A stretch of 38,184 nucleotides of DNA, taken from Verrucomicrobia bacterium 12-59-8. GTDB taxonomy: Bacteria > Verrucomicrobiota > Verrucomicrobiae > Verrucomicrobiales > Verrucomicrobiaceae. The stretch is taken from the NCBI GenBank assembly GCA_002279765.1, contig NCCR01000018.1, forward strand, positions 1 to 38,184, written 5' to 3'. This document shows, one piece after another, positions 24,001-30,714 of the stretch; the first letter of the stretch is position 1, and the number at the start of each line of letters is the position of its first letter. The notes beneath the pieces were generated by a model. The model had not been told where the DNA came from. It did no database searches and worked only from the letters and a program-made list of their open reading frames with translations. The position numbers were made by a program, and so were the translations under genes.

Positions 24001-26392
24001 GGCCGTCAAAATTGTCCACGCTCAGGTGGCCAAATCCGCTGCTGGTGAGGAGCGTTGGTGACAGCATGACATTATTCACCCGGTCTGCGCTGAGAGCCTG
24101 GGGCAGCCCATTGGCATCCACGGCAAACGGCGCTGCGGCTGTCTGGGTTCCGGTCGTTCCAAACGTGATGACTGGAGGTGTGGGGGATTGGAAATAGTAT
24201 GTATCGAATCCAGAAATGTCAGCCTTCCACTTCAGGTCGAGTGAGGCTGTGGTGACCGGGATCTCCCGTTGATAAGGGCCGTTGACCGAAAGACCTGTCA
24301 TCTTGCCATCCAGAGCCATCGAGGCTGCAATGATGCTCAAACTGCCGCCGTTGGCTCCCTCAAGAAACCCCACCTGGTAGTAGTTGCCGGAGTTCAAGAT
24401 TGAGGTGTTGCTGGTCGTGACACCGTAGCGGCTGTCGGTCGTTGAGGCATTGGCTTGGTAGATGCCGTCGTATCTGACGGTTGGATCCGCCGCGGCAATA
24501 TCAAAAGTCTGTCCCCCAAGAGTAACGCGGGTGGTTTGCACTGTGGAGCCGGCAAAATCGATCCAGCCGCCGGAAACATCCAGGCGGGCGGTGGGCTGCA
24601 CCACCACACTGCCGCCTGCGTCGAGCGATATTGAGCCTCCCGCCACGGTCAGTTCTCCCACCGTACGCTGGATCACACCGACATACCCGGAAAGATCTGC
24701 CAGCGGCGTTCCATACCAGACCGTGCCATCGTCACGCAGACCCGACTTGCTCAGATCCACCGTGATGGTGGCACCCAGCAGCGTGCTGGTGCGTTGCACC
24801 GGGAAATTGGCCAGTTCGGCCGGGTGCAGGGTAATATCCTGAATGTAATTCGTCACCGGGACTTCCACATCCGTGGACCCCTGAACGTCGATCACAGTAC
24901 CCTCATCCAAGTAAATCTGTCCCTTGGAGTGAACCAGAGTGTTGGTACTCGAGGAGCTGGTTGAGGTGTATTCCCACACACCTGCGCTGATGGCGACTTC
25001 CGCATTCGGCGCATACACCACGCTGTTCTGCCCGAAATACACCGTCAAACCGGTGACATTGATCTGGGATCGCAACGACAGTTCAACGCCCACGACGGTC
25101 AGTGTACTCGACCACTCCGGGAGAATCGAGGTCACGCTGTTCTGGCCAAACTCGACCGCTCCCGTGGAAACCTTTAAGAATTGAGGGTCGGTCGGGCGAT
25201 CGATCGCATTGTAATGTGAATTGGCAATCGTGTTGTAACTGGCATCAATGTCAATCCGGCCGTTCAGGGTCGCTGAAGTGGTTGACTGAATGCTGCCCAT
25301 CTGATGAACACTTTTCCCGACCATGGTCACATTGGCACGCGGTGCATCAATAAGCCCGTTGTTGATCACTGAGCCTTCGGTTCCAACATCGCCGACGAAA
25401 ACATCGAGCCCCCGCAGACTCGCATCACTGGAGGAATGAGCCGTGATTCCCACTTGCCTGCCCGCCGCAAGAACGGTCTGGCCGTCGGGAGTCGAAATGG
25501 TGCCGTTGTTGGTCACCTTCGGTCCAATGAGAGCCACAAGTCCGCCGACATTGGCCGAAGATGCCGGTGAGGTGATTCGTGCGCCCGTCTGCACGGTGAC
25601 ATTTCCGGGGTTTGAGGGGCCGTTCGCAGAGAAGAGGAACTGCGAGTCCGGATTGTTCAGCAGCCCGCGCGTGACCAGATTGTCATTGATCGGCAGCGCG
25701 GAGGCCACCAGAGCATGCGTATCCACCTCGCTGCCACCGCCAAAGATGATGCCGTTCTGATTGATGATATACACCTGCCCCTGCGCTTGGATGGAACCGA
25801 GGATTTGCGTCGGGTTGCCGGTGGGGTCGGTGACTTTGTTGAAGGCGATCCAGTTGCCCACATCCGCACCGCCGGCGCTTTGGTCAAACTTCACCGTGGT
25901 GTTGCTGCCGACATTGAAGGTGGTCCAGTTCAGCAGCGCCTGCTGCTGAGTCTGCTGGATGGTCACAATGGTGCGCGCATTTTCCATCGAAGGCGTTAGT
26001 ATGTTGGCACCAGTCGGAGTGCCGTTGATGTCGAGGCCACCTGTGCCAAGGCCATCCGGCACGGTCGGCAAGGTCGGTCCGGCACTGACGGCGCCCGCTG
26101 CTGCCGCATGCGCAGCTTGCTGCATGGCTGCCAGAGCCTGCAGTGTCATCGTGTTGCGCGCCTGCATCTCCTGCGCATTCGCATGCGCCTGCGCCGTGGC
26201 GGCTGCAGCGTTGGACGCTGCGGCATCCGCCGAAGGCGTTGATGACATGGTGCCTGTGGTGTCGGCGGTGCCTCTGTTGCTGTGGAAAACGTCACCCGCC
26301 TTGGTGCAGGGCATTATCATCAGCAGGAGAACCAGTGCATGCACAAGCATGACGTGGAAAAAGGAAAAGCGGTGGCGGGGGGGACGAATCAT
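15023..26392 (-). CDS. Giant filamentous-haemagglutinin-like exoprotein (TpsA-type, DUF3739 C-terminus)
   Basis: 3789 residues, the largest gene here. Residues 1-33 are a signal peptide (HVMLVHALVLLLMIM core). An Ala/Gln-rich helical stretch (about 55-105) precedes the two-partner secretion domain, residues about 120-260. Its hallmarks are IVTIQQTQQQALLNWTTFNV, WIAFNKVTDPTGNPTQILG and VYIINQNGIIFGGG (NQNGI in place of the usual NPNGI). About 3300 residues of Gly/Ser/Thr/Asn-rich repeats with the beta-helix pattern follow (GGNVTLKAGRDVSN, GGNVVVVAGRNIDGG). Residues about 3560-3720 match the DUF3739 style (LRGGDIAIWSSTGDIAAGSS, VDAGDAGIRATGNLNIAA). The tail is Ala-rich and ends in a Gly run and a charged DDERKRKN. 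It has no toxin or sorting domain. It is the substrate expected for the TpsB encoded eight genes upstream in the same operon, probably a surface adhesin or matrix fibre. Confidence 0.93.
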   Translation of the reverse strand: MIRPPRHRFSFFHVMLVHALVLLLMIMPCTKAGDVFHSNRGTADTTGTMSSTPSADAAASNAAAATAQAHANAQEMQARNTMTLQALAAMQQAAHAAAAGAVSAGPTLPTVPDGLGTGGLDINGTPTGANILTPSMENARTIVTIQQTQQQALLNWTTFNVGSNTTVKFDQSAGGADVGNWIAFNKVTDPTGNPTQILGSIQAQGQVYIINQNGIIFGGGSEVDTHALVASALPINDNLVTRGLLNNPDSQFLFSANGPSNPGNVTVQTGARITSPASSANVGGLVALIGPKVTNNGTISTPDGQTVLAAGRQVGITAHSSSDASLRGLDVFVGDVGTEGSVINNGLIDAPRANVTMVGKSVHQMGSIQSTTSATLNGRIDIDASYNTIANSHYNAIDRPTDPQFLKVSTGAVEFGQNSVTSILPEWSSTLTVVGVELSLRSQINVTGLTVYFGQNSVVYAPNAEVAISAGVWEYTSTSSSSTNTLVHSKGQIYLDEGTVIDVQGSTDVEVPVTNYIQDITLHPAELANFPVQRTSTLLGATITVDLSKSGLRDDGTVWYGTPLADLSGYVGVIQRTVGELTVAGGSISLDAGGSVVVQPTARLDVSGGWIDFAGSTVQTTRVTLGGQTFDIAAADPTVRYDGIYQANASTTDSRYGVTTSNTSILNSGNYYQVGFLEGANGGSLSIIAASMALDGKMTGLSVNGPYQREIPVTTASLDLKWKADISGFDTYYFQSPTPPVITFGTTGTQTAAAPFAVDANGLPQALSADRVNNVMLSPTLLTSSGFGHLSVDNFDGLINLPAGITLQTTPQGSITLLGANVNIQGSIVAPGGAITLSAYNISPSLIRDLTNPSPPDRPLPTSDPTPNVGRGLLTIGSTSLLSTAGLLVNDGSGSAQSQLGPIITHGGTIKASAYSMVVEQGSILDVSGGVHLNSTGVIQYGDAGTLSILAASNPSYAYINDILLSLKGVTGGTLSLRGTLRGYSGANGGTLNLQAQMIQVGGTSANPLTLVLDPGIFSSGGFNNFALTGLGTVGGADYLPGINIIAGTQITPQALRYIATGSSGGISLIALLAQEGVRKPVSLTFNANGVKDDFDTVNPFTVRGDFVMGVNSSITTDALGAIQITAGTASIQGSLTAPGGIISLKAGSSFPSLTTLVNAQPTLLLASTASLSTAGKTLLLPDAYGRKIGTVIAGGTISLAGNIAALSGSVINVSGASDTLDVDIGSLGYTVGSTALTNSSLTSLRMSVQRTRVDTDAGKITLSGSEELFVDSTLLGNAGGPNAVGGTLEVSSGRYYFSNDIFDPTFITLWVGQSGPVLPAGFAGIGNPVRRADNSIVSGAGYFSASSFTQGGFDSLTLGGNVGFVGQVNITAAGSLIVGSGGIIQADNQVNLTASYVALGGAFVNPRNPQQLSDLQTPYKKDQGTGNAGALFYFSPTYGTGSLTVTASLIDVGILSLQSIGQLNLIADNGAIRGDGVLDVAGSIYMRAAQIYPPTAVSFNIFAYDYTSSGTPHSGSVTIIGSGQQALPLSAGGTLGIYASEITQGGTLAAPFGTINLGWDGVGGWDGAQTAPVDLITNLTAPVTAHLTLAAGSVTSVSAVDPLTGQGLTIPYGVILNGTSWIDPRGIDITTGGGPAKAVHVAALNVSTETGSVINLSGGGDLYAYRWVSGNGGTLDVLNSTTSFAVLPSYAASYAPFGAYNTTIASKDTLGTDKGYTNSTLHVGDQIYLDASSGMAAGVYTLLPARYALLPGGFLVTPTSNAPAGTQQLPSGSSYVNGYRFDGLNTNPATPVLLSSFEVASGAVVRSASEYEEYSGNSFLKSQAVALGVTVPELPVDAGHAVLQALQSMQLNGTLRGQGASGGNGALVDISSPVDIVITSPGAPAVSGKLQLNSASLSMIGAGSLLIGGVRTTSTDGTHVTVRTNNLIVDNAGSSLSGSEVLLVAKQVLNVKSGSQIVQSAGAALSNTQTLIFGSASTSGSGDGVLVRVSSNTNAAITRLGRTTSTLPSLIIGSGVQLQGTSLLLDTTYATSLASTAVLNSSIISLNSGSMVLQLDPTTMVPATTGLVLTGPALQSLQNASSLSLLSYSTLDIYGAGQVGDSSLVNLALHAGQIRGFSQGGGTAAFVAQNILLDNSANASNGTAVAGNGTLSFEARVIRLGNGALQANQFAAVQMQASTGIQLEGSGGFATNAPLTVTTPVIAGLAGAVQSIRSDGALMFQAPAGTATQTLTYGLGASLSLQGSRVEVDTLIKLPSGSLTLLAQSGDILVNGALDLSGTRSDFKDVSTFTSGGQISLTSKTGNVNLGATASVNVSSNPGGANAGSVSVSAPLGTFTLGGSGILSGTGGSGGTNGSFTLDVGSLGTLVLSTISGTSSASFTESLNVRVRNGDVTISDSIKAHQFQLATDTGAITVSSTGKIDASGTTGGSIRLTARKDVVLQGDLAHNVGATLTVAAQNFDASGKGGQVSLEAGSAMLTGSTYAVGTGTVDIQSYSRIDLSVAALTAASAGLGKFSGTLHLRAPQISSGTDISVNAIKGTITGASSVTVEGYFIQDITTSTSGVINSTVQSAVQNNGQSFITNNTNYSTMLGRIVGSSGLGSVLVIQPGAEIVNRTGDLTLGTTTSTTISDWNLSTFRYGTNKAPGVLTLRAAGNLVFYNALSDGFTPTLASSDSTWLWLAPVTALSSTNTLPINTQSWSYHMTAGADLSGVDFHTVQSISALSGTSGLLSGASAGSVLLGKNGGLNLPTGSPGAGALTSTALAKLYQVIRTGTGDIDISAGGDVLLLNQFATIYTAGVGLQTPTTVFASNDFVVPILSRSNILSPGSLQQIYGASYTLAGGNVVVYAGNDIAHKTQNNLGVLINDSERQLPVNWLYRRGFVDSTTGLFGLAGVTDGFNTIRDTSASTTWWVDFSNFFEGVGALGGGNVTLKAGRDVSNVDAVSATNARMPGKDSVTGLNVAPDASKLLELGGGNVVVVAGRNIDGGVYYVERGHGTLNAGNSITTNSTRTISLGILNGFNTPSIQDSRTWLPTTLFVGDATFDVSAKHDVLLGPVSTPFLLPQGLNNRYWYKTYFSTYGANSGVNVSSLGGSVTFRESVSPNITTADPLLVQWLSNVLRFDSTSPTNASYYQPWLRLVETNVTTSFSVVSSIMAPTLKATAFSGDVNLVGTLTLFPSATGTIDLIAAGSVNGLNPTGNFTTLNKVIWSAATINLSDANPLSIPSIAKPFAYASIFGTLSGASSSSRSNILSFVDNLFTETGSTTGSNAVLQNKQSLHSPGILHLNDLVPVHIYAGTGDITSITLYSAKQAQVIAGNDLSDIALYIQNTRADSVSIVASGRDIIAYNKNTQTRSQFSDILDQLVASQKAEAALVGDIQISGPGSLQVLAGRNLDLGTGLNQPNGTGSGITSIGNGRNPYLPFAGSDLTIAAGMGKAALGLGGSNLDFNSFITQFATSPSGDRYLRELAVLLGVPSVDLNDPSLKAEQQKQLALAIFYLALRDAGRDHNDPESPNAGTYTDGFAAIAKLFPTTSAGSILTQARDIRTKSGGNISILAPDGELQLYKTTLPGLLAPPGIITESGGNINIFANGSVDLGISRIFTLRGGDIAIWSSTGDIAAGSSSKTVQSAPPTRVLIDPQSANVATDLAGLATGGGIGVLAAVQGVAPGNVDLIAPIGAVDAGDAGIRATGNLNIAATIVLNAGNISVGGTSAGTPAAPSVAAPSLGGLAAASSSAAAATSGTANQPGNQTPQQALAQEQPSIITVEVIGYGGGGGVDDERKRKNDQPGE

Positions 26393-26405
26393 GAAAAAAG
26401 GGGGG

Positions 26406-27314
26406 TCAGGGGTGGGCCGGGGCTGCCGGGGAGGGCACTTCTTGCAACAGCTTAGACAGTTCGACCTCGTTCACAGCAACAGGGTGATTGTGTGACAGTT
26501 CTGCCATATAAGACTGCATGTTTGCACGGACCTTATCGGCGCGGAGACGTTGAGCGAGCTGCACTCGCACCTGGTCAAAGATCGGCGTGAACGGTTCACG
26601 CAGGTCCAGTAATTTAAGAAAGTGCCAGCCGTCCTTCAGCCGTACTGGCGCGGAGACGACGTTCATTTTGAGCTTGGGGAGCTGTGCAAGGATTTCGGGC
26701 TGGATCTGCTGCTCAGTAAGCCAGCCAATTTCACCATCGCGTGAAGCGCTTTCTTTTTCCTCGCTTAATTCACGGGCGATCCGGACAAAGCTGTCGGGGT
26801 CGTCTTTCAGCCGCTGCTGCACCGTTTTAAGCTTCTTGTCAGCTCCGCTTGCATCCGCGACGAAAATCTGTGCCAGCCGAAACGAGCGCGGCACCGTCAG
26901 CGCGGCGCGTCCGTTTTCATATGCGAGCTTGAGTTCTCCTTCACTCGGGTAGGACTCCGGCGGACGGCTGATGAATTTTAAATAGCTGTCGGTGATCGCT
27001 GCTTCACGTACGCTCTTGAGCAGCGGCTGGATGGACGGCTCCTCATCCCATTGTTTGGACAGAGCTTCCTCCATGACGACCCGCTGTATGAGCAGGGACC
27101 GCACCAGTTGGCGGAGAACGCTGGGATCACGCGCCAGCGCTTCTTTTTCCACACGGCCCAGGGTGCCGAGGGAGGCCAGCACATCGCTTTGATGCAGTTC
27201 GATCTCGCCGCTGCTGCCCACCGTGGGGTCACTTTCCGTGTCTGCCCGCAGCATCATGCCCTGCCCGCAGCACAGCAGCAGGCTGGTCAGCAGACAAAAG
27301 GGCAGGAGGTTCAT
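26406..27314 (-). CDS. Periplasmic parvulin-type peptidyl-prolyl isomerase (PpiC/SurA-like)
   Basis: 302 residues from ATG at 27314; a TTG two codons upstream is also in frame. A Sec signal occupies residues 1-23 (LLPFCLLTSLLLCCGQG). A SurA-like N-terminal helical region follows (LARDPSVLRQLVRSLLIQRV). The parvulin domain lies at about residues 140-235: RSFRLAQIFVADASG, then SFVRIARELSEEKES, GEIGWLTEQQIQPEI and VRLKDGWHFLKLLD. The C-terminal helix (VRVQLAQRLRADKVRANMQS) completes the chaperone core. It starts two bases after the coiled-coil gene's stop and ends 13 bases before the TpsA gene. The tight pairing suggests a dedicated foldase that keeps the 3789-residue exoprotein, or the outer-membrane barrels, secretion-competent in the periplasm. 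Confidence 0.9.
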   Translation of the reverse strand: MNLLPFCLLTSLLLCCGQGMMLRADTESDPTVGSSGEIELHQSDVLASLGTLGRVEKEALARDPSVLRQLVRSLLIQRVVMEEALSKQWDEEPSIQPLLKSVREAAITDSYLKFISRPPESYPSEGELKLAYENGRAALTVPRSFRLAQIFVADASGADKKLKTVQQRLKDDPDSFVRIARELSEEKESASRDGEIGWLTEQQIQPEILAQLPKLKMNVVSAPVRLKDGWHFLKLLDLREPFTPIFDQVRVQLAQRLRADKVRANMQSYMAELSHNHPVAVNEVELSKLLQEVPSPAAPAHP

Positions 27315-27316
27315 GG

Positions 27317-28012
27317 TCAATGTCTCGTGGGTGTTTGCACTTTGGCGGGGTCGTCCTTCGTCGCGGTCTTCGGCTGGGCATCAGGCTTGATCTTGCTGTC
27401 CACCAGCTTGTCGGAGTAGTCCTGCACCAGCGTTTCAAGCTTCACGCGCATGTTGCCGGTGAAGGGCTCTCGTGCGGCGATGGCGGTGCCCAGACCGAAG
27501 CCCTCAAGGCGGCCAAGGATTTCGCTGCCGACCTTGAACAGCTCGTCGTTCTTGCGCTGATAATCAGCGATCTTGCGGTCCTGCAGGATGACGCGGGCGG
27601 CAAGCTCGGCGCGTTGCGCATCAAGCTTTCTCGCGGCTTCGGTGATCTTTTGATGTCCGGCCTTCCAACTGGCCAGTGACTCCTGCAGACGAGCCTGCTC
27701 ACGCTCCTGTTCCAGCACCTTGACCTTGAACTCGGCGATTGTTTTTTCCGACAAATCCTTCTGGGCATTGCTCTCCTTGGCGAGCGCCTTGAACTTAGTG
27801 TCGAGCGTCTTGAGCTTTTCTTCCAGCTCCACATTGGCGGCCTGCAGCGTGGCACGGTCAGCCTCAGTTTTCTGCTGCTGGATCATGACATTGCGCAGTT
27901 GGTCGCGCATGCGTTTGAGCACGGCCATGGCGGGATCCGCTTCTTCGGCAGCGTGGGCGGCAGTGACCAGCAGGCCACCAAGAGCGATGAGATAAATAGG
28001 AAGGAGCTTCAT
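27317..28012 (-). CDS. Periplasmic coiled-coil protein of the TPS/TonB cluster
   Basis: 231 residues. A Sec signal (1-21, ending AAHA) is followed by a nearly continuous coiled coil from about residue 30 to 165 (KTEADRATLQAANVELEEKL and RKLDAQRAELAARVILQDRK). A conserved-looking module follows: DELFKVGSEILGRLEGFG, AREPFTGNMRVKLETLVQDY and SDKL at about 163-215. The tail is Lys/Pro-rich. I have a recollection of this EPFTG..RV.LE.LVQDY module in proteins of similar TPS-TonB clusters, sometimes misnamed DNA repair proteins, but cannot verify it. It starts two bases after the porin stop and its own stop nearly touches the PpiC gene. A periplasmic tether or spacer between the TonB complex and the barrel proteins is inferred. 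Confidence 0.8.
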   Translation of the reverse strand: MKLLPIYLIALGGLLVTAAHAAEEADPAMAVLKRMRDQLRNVMIQQQKTEADRATLQAANVELEEKLKTLDTKFKALAKESNAQKDLSEKTIAEFKVKVLEQEREQARLQESLASWKAGHQKITEAARKLDAQRAELAARVILQDRKIADYQRKNDELFKVGSEILGRLEGFGLGTAIAAREPFTGNMRVKLETLVQDYSDKLVDSKIKPDAQPKTATKDDPAKVQTPTRH

Positions 28013-28014
28013 GG

Positions 28015-29964
28015 TTAAAATTTGGCGGTGAGGTCAAACATGACGACATCCGAGCGGAGCGTAGGGCCGGCGACCTGCGCGGCGGACATGTAGGAGAGAC
28101 GAATGGCGGTCGCCTTCGAAAGGGCCATGGCTGCACTAAGCGTGTAGCCCTTCATGTTGGTTCCGCCGCCTCCGAAATTGGAGTCCGTAAAACCATCGAC
28201 CACAGCATCCGACTCGACATAGCGGTATCCGAAGCCCATGTTCCAGTCACCGTACTGGTTGAAAAGGCTGTATGGCTTGCCCACGTTGACGCCCATGTAC
28301 CAGGCCGTGTCACCACCGGCGAAATCGCCCGAACCGCCGCCGGCTTTGTTGTTTATTGCCACGGAGTTGATGGCAGCCCGGTTAAAGGCGAGATTCTTGA
28401 CGAACTCACCCAGGAATGAGACCTGCACCGGCTCCCAGTAGTTCAGGTCCATCCGGCCGGACCAGGCGATCTGCCGGAACGGCGTGGCAAGACCATAGTA
28501 TTGAAACTGGAATTTTTGGCCAAAATCGTTGAGCGCGGAGGGGGTGATGTTGCGGATCCGGCGGTAGGTGTTGCCCTTCTGCGCAAACAGCGGACGGCTG
28601 TTGTCTGTGCTGCCAGCATCCGTGTTGTTCAACGGTATGAACGGGTCGGACAGGCGGCCTTCGATGTTCTTCCAGTCAAAGTAGGAGAAGCCCATTTTGA
28701 CCTGGATTTTATCGGCAGGTTTGAACTCAACCCCAAACTGCGTGGCGAACAGATACTTGTCATAGCTCGCCGTTTTGGTCGTGCTGTTGTCCGGGAAGTT
28801 CAGTGCGGTGTTGAACACGGTGAACACGCCGCCGCTCAACCAGGTTTTGAAATCCGAGTTCCAGGTCTGGTCAAGCTTAAAGGCGACACCATCGAGCGCT
28901 ACGTCTTCATCCCACATGATTTCGCTGGAGGTCATGAACAAGTTGTCAAAGCGGCCCAAGAAGAAGGCCACGTGGCTGTCCGACGATAGCGAGGCTTCGT
29001 ATTTCACGAAGGCGCGGTCAAGCCAGAGCTCATACTTAGAGAAGTTGCCCCCCTGCCCGCCTGGGCCTGCGGCGGACAGCGCCTGATTGGTGGAGACAGG
29101 TGTGTTCGTGCTGCCAGTCGCAAAACGAATTCCGGCGGTAAAGCCGTCTTCCAAATCAATGTCAAAGCCCAGACGCATGCGCATTAGGTACGTGTCGCGA
29201 TGCTTCTCCACATTAAGATACGGCGCTTGGGGAAGCCCCGTGGTTACCACGTCCTCATCAAATGGGAGTCCGGTGTTGACGGCATTGAAGTTCCCAAACT
29301 CCCCGTTGTTGGCGTTGCCGTTCGGAAAATTGAAGCCCTGGTACATGGTGCGTATGTCGCCAAACATCTTGATGCGCTGGGTCCATTCCGGCGCGGAATT
29401 GGGCGCGGCCCAGTTCTGCTCCCGGGCCTGCGCGAACACTTCCGTGCGCAGTTGGTCGCGAATCTGCGCTTTGACAGATTCTGGGATGTACGTTACGCGC
29501 ACTTCTTCATTGTCCGGCTGGACGGGGGGCATGACGTTTTGGGCGGCAACAGCCGCCTGTGTCTCCGCCAGTGCCTGCGCCTGGAACTTAGCAAAAGCCG
29601 CATCCTCCTCGGCTCCCTGGATCAAATCAGACGCCTCAGCATGAGTGAGGATGCCTTTTTGCACGAGCCGGTTGATCAGGTTCAGCGTCACATTCTGCGA
29701 TGGTGCGTTGAGAATGGGCTGGGGTGCTGCGGTATTCGGATCCGGCAGCACAGGCACGGCCTCCGCAGGATCAGCCGGAATGGGTGCTGGGCTGCCGCCG
29801 GCCGCAGACGCGTCTGCTGCGGGGGCAGGCGCGGTGTTTTCAGCCAGAAGCGGGACAGGCAAAGCGGGCTCCTGAGCCAGCATAAGTGATGGCTGCAAGG
29901 CGGCAAGGAGGGAGGCGGTCAAACAGGCGTACGTTCGTCGCCAGACTTGGTGTGGATTAAGCAT
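28015..29964 (-). CDS. Large putative outer-membrane porin
   Basis: 649 residues. A Sec signal (about 10-31, ending LMLAQ) leads to an Ala/Pro-rich linker (32-85) and a short helical motif (VTLNLINRLVQKGILTHAEA) followed by a coiled coil to about residue 180. From about 190 the protein alternates polar and aromatic residues as a beta-barrel (WTQRIKMFGDIRTMYQGFNF, YLMRMRLGFDIDLEDGFTAG, IRLSYMSAAQVAGPT) and ends in Phe, the usual barrel signature. The organisation fits the 'putative porin' family (Porin_5-like), by eye. It lies between the TonB and coiled-coil genes with gaps of 17 and 2 bases. No convincing TonB box is seen near the mature N-terminus. It might be a pore partner of the secretion apparatus, or a channel for a solute released by the surface protein; both are guesses. 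Confidence 0.85.
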   Translation of the reverse strand: MLNPHQVWRRTYACLTASLLAALQPSLMLAQEPALPVPLLAENTAPAPAADASAAGGSPAPIPADPAEAVPVLPDPNTAAPQPILNAPSQNVTLNLINRLVQKGILTHAEASDLIQGAEEDAAFAKFQAQALAETQAAVAAQNVMPPVQPDNEEVRVTYIPESVKAQIRDQLRTEVFAQAREQNWAAPNSAPEWTQRIKMFGDIRTMYQGFNFPNGNANNGEFGNFNAVNTGLPFDEDVVTTGLPQAPYLNVEKHRDTYLMRMRLGFDIDLEDGFTAGIRFATGSTNTPVSTNQALSAAGPGGQGGNFSKYELWLDRAFVKYEASLSSDSHVAFFLGRFDNLFMTSSEIMWDEDVALDGVAFKLDQTWNSDFKTWLSGGVFTVFNTALNFPDNSTTKTASYDKYLFATQFGVEFKPADKIQVKMGFSYFDWKNIEGRLSDPFIPLNNTDAGSTDNSRPLFAQKGNTYRRIRNITPSALNDFGQKFQFQYYGLATPFRQIAWSGRMDLNYWEPVQVSFLGEFVKNLAFNRAAINSVAINNKAGGGSGDFAGGDTAWYMGVNVGKPYSLFNQYGDWNMGFGYRYVESDAVVDGFTDSNFGGGGTNMKGYTLSAAMALSKATAIRLSYMSAAQVAGPTLRSDVVMFDLTAKF

Positions 29965-29981
29965 GGAGCAGGGGAGGGGCT

Positions 29982-30692
29982 TCAGTTCGCTTTACGTGCG
30001 GTGAGACGGAGGTTGATGGGCATGGGCATGTCGTCCGGCGGCGGTTCGGTGAGCACTAGGCCGTTGAAGACTTCGTTTTCAATGGCGGCATCCAGCTTGC
30101 TGTCGCCGGTGCTGCCGGTGAGCTTCACGCGCACGATGCGCCCGGTGCTGTCCGACCAGATTTTGACGACATTAGAGAAACCGGCGCGCTTGGTCAGCGG
30201 ATTGTTGCGGAGCGCATCCGCCAGGCGGTTCTGCACCTGTCCGGCATACCAGCCCCATTTGCTGCCACCTTTCCCACCGCCGCCGCCAATCATGCCGCCG
30301 CCGCCACCGCCGCCACCGCCGAGGCCCAGCCCACTGCCGTTGCCACCACCAATGGCAGTGCCTAGCGGTTCATCCGCCGGCTTGTCAGGTGCTTTGTCGT
30401 CTGGCTTTTGATCTTCAGCCTTCACTTCCTCCTGCGCGATCATTTCTTCCTCCTTCTCCTCAGGCGGGGGCTGTTCCTTGGGCGGAGGTGGAGGGGGCGG
30501 TGGAGGGGGGGGCATGGGCGGCATGCTGATCGAGACTATGTCCATCTTTTTCTTCGACGAAGACTTGGACGGCGTGTAGTTCGCATACATGTAGCCACCT
30601 CCTGCCAGCGCGATGCCGCCGAGGATGATCAGCACGAGATAGCGCCGGATAAATCCGGGCTCGTCGTCGTCTTCGTTCTGAGGAGTTGCCAT
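29982..30692 (-). CDS. TonB-type energy transducer
   Basis: 236 residues from ATG at 30692, 22 bases after the ExbD stop; the frame is open farther upstream only because it runs over exbD. One N-terminal membrane helix (about 18-38, VLIILGGIALAGGGYMYA) is followed by a Pro run (MPPMPPPPPPPPPPPKEQPP), a Glu/Lys stretch and a Gly-rich spacer, the usual periplasm-spanning rod. The C-terminal 90 residues are a TonB C-terminal domain (WGWYAGQVQNRLADALRNNP, FSNVVKIWSDSTGRIVRVKL, LDAAIENEVFNGL and PPPDDMPMPINLRLTARK). This shape resembles TonB proteins of TPS clusters rather than classical TonB. It would carry proton-motive force from the ExbB/ExbD encoded just upstream to an outer-membrane partner, most likely the TpsB or porin of the same operon. 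Confidence 0.92.
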   Translation of the reverse strand: MATPQNEDDDEPGFIRRYLVLIILGGIALAGGGYMYANYTPSKSSSKKKMDIVSISMPPMPPPPPPPPPPPKEQPPPEEKEEEMIAQEEVKAEDQKPDDKAPDKPADEPLGTAIGGGNGSGLGLGGGGGGGGGMIGGGGGKGGSKWGWYAGQVQNRLADALRNNPLTKRAGFSNVVKIWSDSTGRIVRVKLTGSTGDSKLDAAIENEVFNGLVLTEPPPDDMPMPINLRLTARKAN

Positions 30693-30714
30693 GGCTTGCT
30701 GGAAATCTGCTGGG

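Noticed and set aside
15023..26392. TpsA protein as a contact-dependent inhibition (CdiA) toxin
   Set aside because: The C-terminus is DUF3739-like and ends in a Gly/charged tail; no toxin domain or delimiting motif is seen, and the next gene (TPR protein) does not look like an immunity protein.
15023..26392. Internal repeats of the TpsA gene as a CRISPR array or tandem DNA repeat
   Set aside because: Similarity is at protein level (beta-helix turns such as GGNVxxxAG) with no regular spacing or identical DNA units.
30299..30515. GC-rich simple repeats (ccgccg, ggaggtgg) taken as a repeat element
   Set aside because: They are the codons of the poly-Gly and poly-Pro segments of TonB, typical low-complexity linkers.
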